64,000 nucleotides of DNA from positions 105,563,161 to 105,627,160 of the forward strand of contig NC_134087.1 in the NCBI RefSeq assembly GCF_000715075.1, in the 5' to 3' direction. Below the pieces are notes generated by a model. The model saw nothing but the letters and a program-made list of their open reading frames with translations. It did not search any database and was not told the DNA's origin. This stretch comes from Nicotiana tabacum (lineage: Eukaryota; Streptophyta; Magnoliopsida; Solanales; Solanaceae). Each line of letters begins with the position of its first letter. Position 1 is the first letter of the stretch. Of the stretch, positions 1 to 11,894 are shown piece by piece. The translations under genes were made by a program, and so were the position numbers.

Positions 1-1065
1 AATAGGGTCATTTCAAGACAGAAAAGGGGGGGTTTTGGAAGGAAAAGAGTTCTCTTTCAGTCTTTTTTTTTCAGACAGTTTAGGCTGGATTTTTAACATT
101 TAAAAGTTCAGTAATTGGAGAGTAAAAAACAGGCTGGTTTTTAATCCTAAAAGGTTCACTGTTTGGAGAGCTAAGAAACTGAAAAGTGAGTCTTTTCTTT
201 TACTGCTGAATATCAGAACTAGTACTGTTGCTGTTTCATTGGTGTTGCTGTTTGGTATTTCTGGGGTTTCAATTGATTCTTCCTGAGTTTGCTATTGGTT
301 ATTGGCTACTGTTTTCATTGGGTGTTGCTGGAACTCTGTTGGTTCCTTCCTTTTTAATCTGTCATTGGGTTGTTCTATCACTGCGTTGCTGTGTTATTAC
401 TGTTGCTGACTGCTCCTTCATCTACTTGTATTTCCTTTATCCAGGTACACGTTCTAAAGCTCTCAAATTTAAAGGAAAAGGAAGTAAAGAGTTGTTGGAA
501 CGGATTTCTGAATTTCCCTTGTTTCTTTGTGTTTAATTTGATGTATAAGCAGTAGTTCACTTGATATTTTATAGTATGTATTGGAATGACTTTGGAATGC
601 ATAAGCTGAACTGATTGAATCTATTTCTACAAACATGGAATATCAATTGTACTTAATCTTAGTTGGTGATTACTAGTTATGAAATATATTGTATTTAATT
701 CTATTTTTTTCAGTAGTCGTGAAATAGTTTCAAATAGTTTATGTCACAAAACAGGTTCAAATAGTTTATGGAAATCAGCATGTTGGTTTAATAGGTCTAA
801 TTCTGAAATTGCGAGTTCACTTGAGTAAATAACATCATTTTAAATAGCAACGTAAATAATGTTAGTAACTAATGTTAGTTCTCAAATGTTAGTGATTAAT
901 GTTAGCTTGATGACAGTTTTTAAGCATTGATGCATTTTTCAGCAAATCGTAAAAAGAGCTCAAAAATAAATGGCTTTGTATTCCACATAGTTAATTCCAA
1001 TAATCCAATTCATATAATAAAGCTAAAGTTGAACTGAATCGAAATGGTAGCTGGTTTGTCAATAT
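1..1065. other. AT-rich non-coding stretch
   Basis: No supportable gene is seen. A loose direct repeat of about 55 bases lies near 70-180: two blocks each begin with GGCTGG, continue T-rich and end in TTGGAGAG. Two copies of TTCAAATAGTTTATG occur at about 729-772. The open frames here are short, with no homology I recognise. It could be retroelement leader or LTR sequence, but nothing proves that. Confidence 0.4.
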
Positions 1066-1905
1066 TTACAACGGCAGGCGGCGGATCTTAAGTTAGGTAG
1101 CGGGTTCAAACTATAAGGTGTTTCCTTTTGTTTGGACCCGGACTTGAACTTGAAGCCCGAACTTTTAATGCTAATTGATTAGGATTTTCTTTATTCTTAG
1201 AGACAAATAAATAAGAAAATCATAGTCGTTTTAGGATATCCTTGAATAAAAAATGAGATGAGCCTCGCCGAATAAAAAAAATACAAAATTGCGGGGGCCT
1301 CAATAAATATTTGTTTTAAAATACTTAGATTTAGGGACGGGCCGTCTAGCGAATTTCACGGCCTTCCCCAAAAGATAATAACGCGCAAGTCACTTCCGGC
1401 GTGCTTTAAATAAAGTATTTTCTTAAACTCGGGTGCACATTTATGTGACCCAAATCCAAATCTCAACGGAGTCGGAACATGTCAATAACCACGGGTGCAT
1501 TGATATGACGTGGTTCGAGATGTGTTTTCACGACGTTGCAATTTTCATAAAAAAAATAATAAAAGCAGTAAAAAGTTAAAATTTGCACATAGGTTCAACA
1601 TGTATTAAAATCAGATAAATAAGCCGAATATGACAGTTGAGCGACCGTGCTAGAACCACGGAACTCGGGAATGCCTAACACCTTCTCCCGGGTTAACAGA
1701 ATTCCTTACTCGGATTTCTGGTTCGCGGACTGTAATACAGAGTCAATCTTTTCCTCGATTCGGGATTCAACCGGTGACTTGGGACACCATAAATCTCCCA
1801 AGTGGCGACTCTGAATTAAAAAATAAATCTCGTTTCGATTGTCCTTTAATTGGAAAAACTCCCCCTACGCCTCTGCGGGCGCAGGTGAAAAAGGAGGTGT
1901 GACAA
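1066..1905. mobile_element. LTR-like repeat fragment, possibly Tat/Ogre type
   Basis: This is moderately GC-rich repetitive DNA quite unlike its AT-rich left flank. It holds the stretch TGGCGACTCTGA at 1803-1814. I associate that with the primer-binding region of Tat/Ogre-like gypsy elements, but this rests on memory. It ends near TGTGACA at 1899-1905, where the LTR of element A begins. No coding sequence is seen. The family assignment is uncertain and the left edge is not defined. Confidence 0.35.
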
Positions 1906-3047
1906 CCCCTCGGTTCGATCATAAATCCATTTTAGATCGCATTTCATCTTTTATCTTCATATATCTAGCATCAACTGCTTAACAACTAGCATAAAATTTA
2001 GAGTCCCATCAATAAATTTAATTGTTATTACCATTTTCATAGTAAACAACAACGATGTGAAATTCGGGGTTTTATACCCTCAGGACAATATTTACAATTA
2101 TTACTTACCCTAATCCGGTCCAAACTCTAGCTCGTGATGCCTTTGTCCCTCGACTGGCCTCTGAATGCTCCAAATCTAACCAAAACCAGTAGTATACCAT
2201 TAATACGCGCTAAAGGAACAAAGTCCAAGCAAAATAATCAAATTACATCAAAAAATCCAAAATTGGCCAAACCCGACCCCCTGGCCCACGTCTCGGATTC
2301 CAATAAAATCACAAAACTAGAATCCTTATACTATCATGAGTGTCATGCCCCAGAATCTGAGGAGCGCAACCGGTGCTCAACCGAGTAAACCCCGACTGAG
2401 CAAGCCTATTAGGTTTCATACTACCCAAATTTGTCTTTGAATAAAGAGGAAATGTACACCATTAATCAAATTCTATAAACATGTCATTAACAATTCCATT
2501 TCATCTCTATTAACAACTTCGTTCACAATTTTGAAGATATTACAAGTTTTACACATCAATATTTTCACTTTAATTCCAATACCCGACACTACCCACAACT
2601 TGTCTATGGAGCCTCTAAACACAACTGAAGAGTAATGTAATATGGAAATGCCCGTAACAAGGCTACAACTATACCTCAAAATACAAAATACATGATAAAC
2701 AGATGAAACAGGACCCCGAAACGAAGTGGGGCTCACCAAGTCAGCTGAAAGGATGATGCGGCACTAGCTGCGACCAACACTGCCTGCTATAGAAACATCT
2801 ACATCCATTTAAAGGGACGTAGTGCCATCGAATAGCACTAGTATGTATAACTAAACACCATCTAGTTAGAAAGAACTTTCATACAAGAGTAAAGAGGAAA
2901 TCATAAAGACAACAAAGTTTCAAATAAGCACCATGTCAACAATATAAGGAGGTTCACATGATTTTCACATAGTTTCTGAAATTTTAGATTGGAGCATCCC
3001 ACATTGTTGCATCATTATCCACTTTGCCACCGCTTCTTTGAGCGGAG

Positions 3048-3206
3048 TCCGATCACGGCCCGATCGGCTAAGCCATCTCCCGGAGACGTTACTATTATTT
3101 CATTCACACTTTACAGTTTCAATCATCTATATATTACCACCATGTGTATATATCATGGCGTCCGATCACGGCCCGATCGGCTAAGCCGCCTCCCCGAGAC
3201 GTTACC
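3048..3206. repeat. Two-copy hairpin block in solo LTR G
   Basis: Two ~44-bp near-identical copies, 3048-3092 and 3161-3206, lie in direct orientation about 70 bases apart. Each contains CCGATC...GATCGG, an inverted repeat able to fold, followed by CTAAGCC. Comparable GATCGGGCCG hairpin blocks sit in the downstream half of the other LTRs of the window. Confidence 0.7.
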
Positions 3207-4360
3207 ATTTTCCATTATTCATCTCACTACAATATTTGGTTACACATATGTCATTTCAAAGGTACTTGGGGCCACAGCTATCACGTCATATATTTGGCAC
3301 TAGGCCACAATTCACATCATTTCCAATTTCAATGTTAGATTTGTAATTTCGGATAGTAGGTGCACACAAGAGCAATTTAAATTGTGAGCATAGATAAGAC
3401 TTCACATAGATGGCACATTATATGCAGCTTCAATCTCAATTTAAGGTCTAAGCATTTCAATACATAATTCATATCTTTTGCCCCTTTCAAGTTATCAAGA
3501 TAGCACGTTGATCATGTTGAGACACATCTTTCACGCAAATAAGGTTACAACACCAATTCATGTAAAATAACAATCGATGCAACAATTCAACTTTAATCTT
3601 ACCATATTCACACAAACATCGATGAAGCTCAATTTCTAAAAGACGGGGTTTTAGCCATACATACCTTGTTTAAGCTTTTCTTAAGTTACTACGACGTTCC
3701 GGAAATTCTAGCAATCCCAATCTACTTGAGACATAACAGAATTGAACACAAATTAGGAAGGTATTCATTGTTTTAACTCATTTGAGCATTTTATCAAATA
3801 CTAGTTGAGAATCTTGATTTCAAATCTCTTTTACAAGATTTTCTTCATTCCCCAACCCAATCTTTACTTATTTATGTTCAACAATCTTCCCACAAACCTA
3901 ATTTGTACATGCATGTATACATAATACTATTACACTCAAGAATCATACCTCAATAACCCATCTCACAATCTCTACAACACCAACACAACCTAGGTTAGGC
4001 ATTTATGGCTTACAATCTCCATCCCATGAGTTCTAACATATATATCATACCTAAATAATCACCATAGAGTAGTTAGAGATGATAGACATACCTCTTGTAG
4101 TAAGAATTTTGAGAATCCTCACTTGTAGTGTTCTTGATCAATTTAGGGATTTGAATGGGAATCTATGGATTTTCAAGATTAATCCTTGTTAATATAAGTG
4201 TTTAGGAGTAGTAATCAACTCAAATTACTCCAAAAACATTACCTTGGATCATAGGAGGGAAGTATGGGACGGATTCCCCTTGATAGAGCAACCCCTAGCT
4301 CAAAAAATGACTTAGAGACTCTCCATACCCAGTCTTGGGGTATTTAGAGGTCTGATACTA

Positions 4361-4447
4361 GCGCGCCCGCGCTAAGGCCGCGCTCACGAGGCAGAATACT
4401 CCTCAATATGCACGGTCGCGCTTCCGCCGCGCACCTAGGCGCGCATA
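4361..4447. repeat. GC-rich palindromic patch in solo LTR G
   Basis: A local GC island in AT-rich DNA, made of repeated GCGCG, GCGCGC and CCGCGC segments that pair with one another (for example GCGCGCCCGCGC and GGCGCGC). Its place in the LTR matches the palindromic-word arrays of the other families. Confidence 0.6.
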
Positions 4448-5141
4448 TGACACATGCCCAGTAAAATGGTCTTAACTTTCTGTATACACCTCCAAATGAC
4501 AAACGGTTTGATGCGTCGGAAACTAGACTCAACGAGCTTTAATTTGATAGGTTGTGCATCACAAAAAACCTTATATAACTGGAGATATGATTGTCCAAAG
4601 TGAGGTCTTGTGCATACTCATTCACAACTTTAGTCCATTATGAAATTTTCCAACTTGGCTTAGACTTAGGCCTCTCCTTAGACTCCAAATCACTTATAAT
4701 ATGCCTCATACACTTATTATCATATCCAATTGATATCCATCATGTTAATAGCACAAAAAATATTATAATTAGCCTATATGGCACCTCGAAATCCTAAATT
4801 ACTTAGCAAAAATTTTCCGGGGCCTTACAATGAGTTCATAAATACCAAATACATCACAATCCGGCCACAAACGACCCCTCAAATCCTCAAATTAAAGCCT
4901 CCAATTTTAAGCCCTAATTCCCCAGTTTTAGGCTTTAAATTCCACTAATTTCATGACTAATTGGGTAGAAATCATCATAGAATCGAGTGTTGAGTTAAAA
5001 AATCTTACCTCCAAGTGTTTCCCTTCGATTCCCTCTTCAATCTCTCTCAAAAAGCTTCAAAACCGCTCAACAATGGTGGAAATAGACCAAAAATCGCGAA
5101 GGCAACTATTTAAATGTTCTGCCCAGGTGTGGTTTCCTTCT

Positions 5142-5477
5142 TCGCGAATGCGGTCAAAGCCTCGCGTTCGCGAAGAACAAAATTCCATTAACTAATTATT
5201 CCTCCTTCGCGAACGCGATATACTCCACGGGAACGCGATGCTTCAACCGTCCAAGCCTTCGCGAACGCGACTATACCTACGCGAAAGTGAAGCACAAAAT
5301 CCTGGGGACCCAGTTGCTCCAATTACTCTACGCGAACGCGGAACCTACTTCGCATTCGCGATGCACACTCTGCCTCACCCTTCGCGAATGCGGGACCAAC
5401 ATCGGGAACGCGAAGGGAAATTCTCCTGCATCACTTCACATCCCTTCGTGAATGCAAGAGCCCTCTCGCGAACGCGA
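5142..5477. repeat. Palindromic-word array, word TCGCGAACGCGA (element A LTR)
   Basis: At least eight words of the form TCGC-N4-GCG(A/G) occur in 336 bases: 5142, 5162 (reverse), 5207, 5259, 5330, 5350, 5382 and 5466, plus degenerate copies near 5230 and 5403. The words are separated by unrelated 8-60 base spacers. This is a dispersed word cluster and not a regular tandem repeat. Confidence 0.85.
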
Positions 5478-6170
5478 AGGACAAATCTCTGCAACACAGA
5501 ACTGAAGAAATCTGCAACTTCTAAAAACAAGAATTTGATCTGTTAACCACCCGAAACTCACCCGAGGCCTCGGAACCTCAACCAAATATGCCAACACATC
5601 CCATAACATCATTAAAACTTGTTCCAACCTTCGGAATGCTCAAAACAACATCAAATCATCATTGGATTCAAGCCGAAGAATTCCAAAAACTTCCGAATTC
5701 GATCAAAAAGTTTATCAAACCCGGTCCGAATGACCTAAAATTTTGCACACATGCCCCAAATGACACAACGGACCTACTCCAATTTCCGGAATTCCATTTC
5801 AACCCCAATATCAAAATTTCCACTATTAATCGGAAAATGTCAAAATTCCAATTTCGCCAATTCAAGCCTAAATCTACCTCGGACCTCCAAAACACATTCT
5901 GATCACGCTCCTAAGTCCCAAATCACCTCACAGAGCTATCTGAATCATAAAAACCAAATTTCGAGATCGTTTACTCACAAGTCAACTTCCGGTTTACTTT
6001 TCCAACTAAAAGGCCAACTAAAGAGACTAAGTGTCTCATTTCTCTACAAAACCACTCCGAACCCAAACTAATCAACACGATACGATGAAATACAGTTGAA
6101 CAACATATAAAGAAGCAGAAATGGGGAAAACAGAGTGGTAACTAATGAAACGACCAACCGGGTCGTTACA

Positions 6171-6187
6171 TCCTCCCCCTCTTAAAC
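6171..6187 (-). other. Polypurine tract of element A
   Basis: On the minus strand GTTTAAGAGGGGGAGGA directly precedes the LTR start at 6170. This is the standard position and composition for priming plus-strand DNA synthesis. Confidence 0.85.
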
Positions 6188-6189
6188 AA

Positions 6190-9100
6190 ATGTTTGTCCT
6201 TGAACGAGTCAAGAAACATACCTGAAGCCTCAAATAGGTGAGGATATCTGCACTGCAACTCCCGCTCGGTCTCCCAGGTAGCCTCCTCCATGGGCTGACC
6301 TCTCCACTGCACTTTCACTAAAACTATATCCTTTGATCTCAACTTTCAGACCTGCCTCTCTAATATAGCTTCTGGCTCCACAATATAAGTCAAATCATCA
6401 TCTAACTGAACCGTGCTGAAATCCAAAACATGAGACGAATCGCCAATATACTTCCGGAGCATAGAAACATGAAATACCGGATGTACACTCGATAAGTTGG
6501 GTGGCAAAGCAAGCTCATAAGTCACCTCCCCAATCCTCCGAAGCACCTCAAAAGGCCCAATGAACCGAGGGCTCAATTTACCCTTCTTCCCAAATCTCAT
6601 TACACACTTCATGGGTGAAACCTTCAATAAAACCTTCTCCCCAACCATGTAAGACACATCACAGACCTTTTTGTCAGCATAACTCTTTTGTCTCGACTGC
6701 GTTGTACGAAACTGCTCCTGAATCACCTTCACCTTGTCCAAAGCATCCTGCGCCAAGTCAATACCTAATAGCCTAGCCTTACCCGGCTTAAACCAATCAA
6801 CTGGAGATCTACACCGTCTCCCATACAAAGCCTCATATGGAGCCATCTGAATACTCGACTGATAACTGTTGTTATAAGCAAACTCTACGAGCGGTAGAAA
6901 CTGATCCCATGACCATCCAAAATCATTGACACAAGCACGCAACATGTCCTCCAATATCTGAATAGTGCGCTCGGACTGCCCATCTATCTGTGGGTGAAAA
7001 GTTGTGCTCAACTCAACCTGAGTACCCAACTCTCTCTGCACGGCCCTCCAAAATTGCGAAGTAAACTGAGTACATCTATCTGAAATGATGGAAACTGGGA
7101 CACCATACAAGCGAACAATCTCTCGGATATAGATCTCTGCCAACCGCTCTGAAGAATAGGTAGTACACATAAGAATGAAATGCGCGGACTTGGTCAGCTG
7201 ATCCACAATCACCCAAATAGCATTGAACTTCTTCAAAGTCTGTAGGAGTCCAACAACAAAATCCATGGTGATCCGCTCCTACTTCCACTCTGGAATATCC
7301 ATATGCCGAAGCAAGCCACCTGGTCTCTGATGCTCATATTCACCTGCTGACAGTTGAGACACCGAGCTACAAATCCCATAATGTCCTTCTTCGTTATGTT
7401 CCACCAATAATGCTATCTTAGATCCTGATACATCTTCGCAACACCCGGATGGATGGAATATCGTGAACTATGGGCCTCCTCCAAAATCAACTCTCGAAGC
7501 TCATCTGCATTGGGTGCGCATATCCGGCCCTACATCCTCAATACCCCATCATCACCAATAGTCACATATATGGCATCGTCGTGCTGAACTCTGTCCCTAA
7601 GGACAAGCAAGTGAGGATCATCATACTGGCGCTCTCTAATGCGATCAAAAAAGGAAGACCAAGAAACCACACAAACTAAGACCCGACTGGGCTCTGAAAT
7701 ATCCAACCTCATAAACCGATTGGCCAAGGCCTAAACATTTACTGCAAGAGGTCTCTCCCCAATAGGAATAAATGCAAGACTGCCCATACTCACCGGCTTC
7801 CTACTCAAAGCATCGACCACTATATTGGATTTCCCCGAATGGTACAAGATAGTGATATCATAGTCCTTTGGCAGCTCCAACCATCTCTGCTGTCTCAAAT
7901 TGAGATCCTTCTAGTTGAACAAGTCCTAAATGCTACGATGATTAGTAAACACCTCACAAAACACTCTATAAAGATAATGCCTCCAAATCTTCAACGCGTG
8001 AACAATGGCAGCCAACTCTAGATCATGAACAAGATAGTTCTTCTCATGGGGCTTCAACTGACGAGAAGCATAAGCAATCACTCTACCCTCCTGCATCAAC
8101 ACATACCTAATACCAACTCTTGAAGTATCACAATACACTGTATATGAACCTGAAGCTGATGGCAAAACTAATAATAGAGTTGTGGTCAAGGCAGTCTTGA
8201 GCCTCTGAAAGCTCGCCTCACACTCACCCGACCACCTAAATGGAGCACCCTTTTGAGTCAACTTGGTCAAGGGTGATGCTATAGATGAAAATCCTTGAAC
8301 GAACCGACGGTAATAACCCGCCAAACCAAGAAAGCTACAAATCTCTGTGGCTGAAGATGGTTTGGGCCAACTCTGAACTGCCTATATCTTCTTTAGATCA
8401 ACCTGAATACCCTCAATGGACACCACGTGCTCCAAGAAAGCCACTGAACTGAGCCAAAACTCACATTTGAAGAACTTTGTGTAAAGCTTCTCCTCCCGCA
8501 ATCTCTGCAACACAACTCTCAAATGCTCCGCCTGCTCCTCCTGACTACGCGAGTACACCAGAATATCATCAATGAAAACAATCACAAACGAGTCGAGATA
8601 AGGTTGAAACACGTTGTTCATCAAATGCATGAATGTTGTTGGGGCATTGGTCAGCCCAAAAGACATCACAAGGAACTCATAATGACCATATCGGGTCCTA
8701 AAAGTTGTCTTAAGAATATCCGAGTCCTTGATCTTCAGCTGGTGATACCCCGAACGGAGATCAATCTTGGAGAACACTCTCGCTCCGTGAAGCTGGTCAA
8801 ATAAATCATTGATACGAGGTAAAGGATACTTCTTCTTGATTGTCACTTTGTTCAACTGTCTGTAATCAATGCATATCCTCATCGTGCCATCCTTCTTCTT
8901 CACAAATATAACAGGCGCACCCCAAGGCAACACACTAGGCCGAATAAACCCCTTATCAAGGAGTTCCTGAAGCTGCTTTTTCAACTCTGTTGGTGCCATA
9001 CAATACGGTGGAATTGAAATGGGCTGAGTGCCCGGCACAAAATCAATACCAAAATCAATATCCCTTTCCGGTGGCATGACCGGCAGGTCTGCAGGAAACA

Positions 9101-9391
9101 CATTGGGAAATTCCCTCACTACAGGAATAGAATCAATACTAGGAGTTTCTGTACTAACATCTCTCACAAATGCTAAGTATGAAAGACAGCCTTTCCCAAC
9201 CATCTGTTGGGCCTTCAAAAATGAAATCACCCTACTGGGAACAAAATCGGTCGAACCTCGCCACTCAATCCGCGGCACACCCGGCATAGCCAACGTCACT
9301 GTCTTAGCATGATATTCCAAAATAGCACGACACAGAGATAGCCAATCCATGCCTAATATCACATCAAAGTCAGCCATACAAAGCAACATGA
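6190..9391 (-). pseudogene. Element A pol remnant (end of PR, RT, RNase H, IN, chromodomain)
   Basis: This minus-strand polyprotein is broken. From 9389 it reads the C-terminal protease motif ILGMDWLS, then reverse transcriptase with the catalytic FIDD box (8565-8576). RNase H follows, with YCDTS near 8135. The integrase zinc-binding HHCC domain is at about 7340-7480 and the integrase core at about 7266-6900. The core keeps its D, D and E (IVDQLTKSAHF, ISDR, SERTIQ). A chromodomain ends near 6200. The RT-to-RNase H part is one frame, interrupted by TAG at about 8382 and a stop at about 7926. A one-base loss near 7345, after CLNCQQ, shifts the frame, and another stop lies at 6346 before the chromodomain. 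The protease DSG is lost at the 9391 truncation. It is a dead copy of a Tekay-type pol. Confidence 0.88.
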
Positions 9392-11285
9392 CTGACTTTA
9401 GAAGATTATATCTTGTAATTTATAAGGAACTGGGAAATGAACAAAGCATGAAAGTTGTAGTCATTGGAATCTAGTTTTCAAAAAGTTAAACCATTTGCAT
9501 TTTGGAGTTTTTTACAAAACGTTATGGCCATTATACTGTAGGCTGTTTAGAAGAGCTAGGCATTTGTTCTCCGCGATTGCGATACCTGGGCAGAAGATAT
9601 ATTTCGAGGTTTCGGTCATTTTTATCATATTTGGAGCTATGGAGCTCAGATTGAAGCGATTTATGAGGCGGTTTCCACCATATGGATTGGGGTAAGTGTT
9701 CTATATCTGAAAGTAATTATACTTCATGATTCTATGGTTATATTCATCATTTATTTCGGATTTAAATAGATAAATCAAGATTTACGCAAAACTTTTCAAG
9801 AACGAAAATTCAGGATTTGGAGGTCAAGTTGTTATCGGAATTTGATAAAATTGGTATGATTGAACTAGTATCGGAATGGGTTGTCAGATTTTGTGAGTTT
9901 CATCGGGTTCCGAGACATAGTCTCCACTATTAACTTTTCGAGCGGAGTTGAGAATTTTTATAAATTGTTAAATTTCAAGCATTGGAGTATATTTTTAATT
10001 AATTTGCATGTTGTTTGACTAGTTTCGGATTGAACGGCACCAAGCTGGGAATTTAGAGTGGAATTGTAACCGGAAAGTGGGCTTTAAGATGAGGTAAGTC
10101 TTCTTTCTAACCCTGTAAGAGGGAATTTATTCCATAGGTGAAATAATTCAATATGTGCTTCTATTTGTGAGGTCTACGTATGCACGAGGTGACGAAAGTC
10201 CGTGCGTAGCAACTATTATGCTTAAGTCCGGGTAGAGTAGGAACCAAAAGCATGTTATATTTGCGATATTTGTAACCTTATTGTCAATTTAAATTGCTTA
10301 AATCATATCGAACTTGGTAAATGAATTTCTAAAAGGTTAAACTTCTTTTTATTGACCGCTAAAAGAAGATTGTCGTTTCCTTGGATAATTGCTCCTTGAT
10401 GAATTCTTGATTGACTGTTTGAATGTGTTTTCCTTTCGTGGAACAGGCCGAACGCCTCGGCAGATTAAATAAATGCAACTATGGTTAGCGTCGTTCGACC
10501 CTCCAGCAGTGCAAAGTTTAAATATTATGTTGGATCGGATCGTACGACCTCGACATGATTTGTGCATGACTTAATTGATTGCTTGGGAATTTTTGATAAT
10601 TGATGTGGCCTTATTGGCCTGAGATATAAATTGTTAAAAGATGAAAATTGGAAATCCTCTATTAATAAAAGAATCACTTACTTGCCTCATGCTATTGAGC
10701 TTACAGTTATTTTATAAAATCCATGACTAATCATATTATCGGTATATTATTGTTGGCCTTAGTAAGTGTCGGAGTCGGCCTCTCGTCACTACTTCTTCGA
10801 GATTAGACTGGATACTTACTGGGTACACATTATTTTCGTATTCATACTACACTTGTTGTATATTTTGTTGTACAGGCATATACACATGTAGTGGCCTCGT
10901 GGGCGCAGTAGCGTGGTTGATGCGGGGACTTAGGTGAGCTACATCTTTTGTATGATCCACAGCCAGTAGAGTCTCCTTCAGAGTATTTACATTTTTCTCT
11001 CCTGTCCAATTTGAATTCCGGACGGTTGTTGTATTTTATTTTATTTCCTAGTAAATGCTCATGTACTTGTGACACCGGGTTCTGGGATGATATGAATATT
11101 CAGTATTGAAAATTTGAAAACATTATTAATTATGCTGTAAAGTTCATTTTTTACTAGTTAAAATGAAGGAGATTTATGATTTCAAAAATATTAAAAATGA
11201 GGATTTAATTAACTATATAGGATTGGCTTGACTGACAGTGATGTCCGGCGCCATCACGATCTTTAACGGATTTTGGGTCGTGACA
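9392..11285 (+). repeat. LTR fragment F (5'-truncated)
   Basis: Plus-strand LTR sequence ends with GGGTCGTGACA at 11285. It shares a tail order with the other LTRs here: an intron-donor-like GGTAAGT block, a hairpin block with GATCGGATCG (about 10531-10543), the conserved TGACACCGGGTTCTGGG at 11071-11087, then GGCGCCATCACGA before the end. No primer-binding site follows, and the 5' end is cut where the pol of element A stops. A single CCGCGATTGCGA word occurs at about 9572. Confidence 0.7.
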
Positions 11286-11765
11286 AGTAGTGAGTAGGGC
11301 AATGGAACAAGGAAATAGTATAGGGAAGGTAGGAAGTAATTTTATTAGATTTGGTCTATATTTAAGATAAATTCTTGTAACCTCTATGTAGTAGATTATA
11401 TTAAAATTATTATGTATTTTCTAATAAATTCTACTAAAAAATAACATAAAAGTTAAAATATCAAAATTAAGCATAAAAATTATCAACTACTAAAAAATAT
11501 GATGGAAAACTCGAGTATGATAAAAAAAAAATGAGGTGTTCACACCACTAAAAATTATATTCTTAAAACATAAAAATATTGTTATGATATTTCAGTTTTG
11601 AATAGTTAAATTTGTAGAATTATTAGTGTTATTGACTCTTGTCAATCACTTTCCACTTTTCTTCATCTCTCAATCTCTCTGTCTATTTTCTTTGTATTCT
11701 TAAATTTTTTGTGTACCTTCCAAACATTATTATTACTAGTTTAGTGTACGTGTGTTGTACGTGTT

Positions 11766-11894
<129 letters not shown>

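Larger units (their letters stand above)
2341..4829 (-). mobile_element. Solo LTR (family G) inserted in the LTR of element A
   Basis: The sequence runs from TGTCATGCCCC at 2341 to CCTTACA at 4829, so on the minus strand it is a TG...CA LTR starting TGTAAGGCCCCGG. It is flanked by a perfect 5-bp duplication, ATGAG (2336-2340 and 4830-4834). There is no internal domain, so this is a solo LTR left by recombination between two LTRs. Inside are two copies of a ~44-bp block containing CCGATCACGGCCCGATCGG (about 3048-3092 and 3161-3206) and a GC-rich palindromic patch at 4361-4447. Confidence 0.87.
1906..6170 (-). repeat. 3' LTR of element A (3'-truncated, interrupted)
   Basis: On the minus strand the LTR starts TGTAACGACCCGG at 6170, directly after the polypurine tract. 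It runs to 4835, is interrupted by a solo LTR, and resumes at 2340 down to about 1906. Its expected CA end is not found, so the end is truncated against the 1066-1905 repeat. It carries the TCGCGAACGCGA word array (5142-5477). A G-rich stretch resembling the GCACGTGGGCCCGGGG block of element C occurs at about 2275-2300. Confidence 0.75.
1906..9391 (-). mobile_element. Element A: truncated Tekay-type Ty3-gypsy chromovirus
   Basis: Read on the minus strand this is the 3' half of an LTR retrotransposon: end of protease, reverse transcriptase, RNase H, integrase and chromodomain (9391 to about 6190), a polypurine tract (6187-6171), then the 3' LTR (6170 to about 1906). Gag, the protease active site and the 5' LTR are missing. 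The break at about 9391 abuts an unrelated plus-strand LTR fragment. The order RT-RH-IN and the C-terminal chromodomain place it among Tekay/Del chromoviruses. The LTR is interrupted by a 2489-bp solo LTR. Several nonsense codons and at least one frameshift make it non-autonomous. Confidence 0.88.

Noticed and set aside
1899..1912. TGTGACAACCCC as the start of a plus-strand LTR
   Set aside because: Sequence to its right reads as the reversed LTR of element A and no matching end or duplication was found.
5238..6071. Open frames on the plus strand at 5238-6071
   Set aside because: They lie in the reverse strand of the element A LTR, with no protein similarity.
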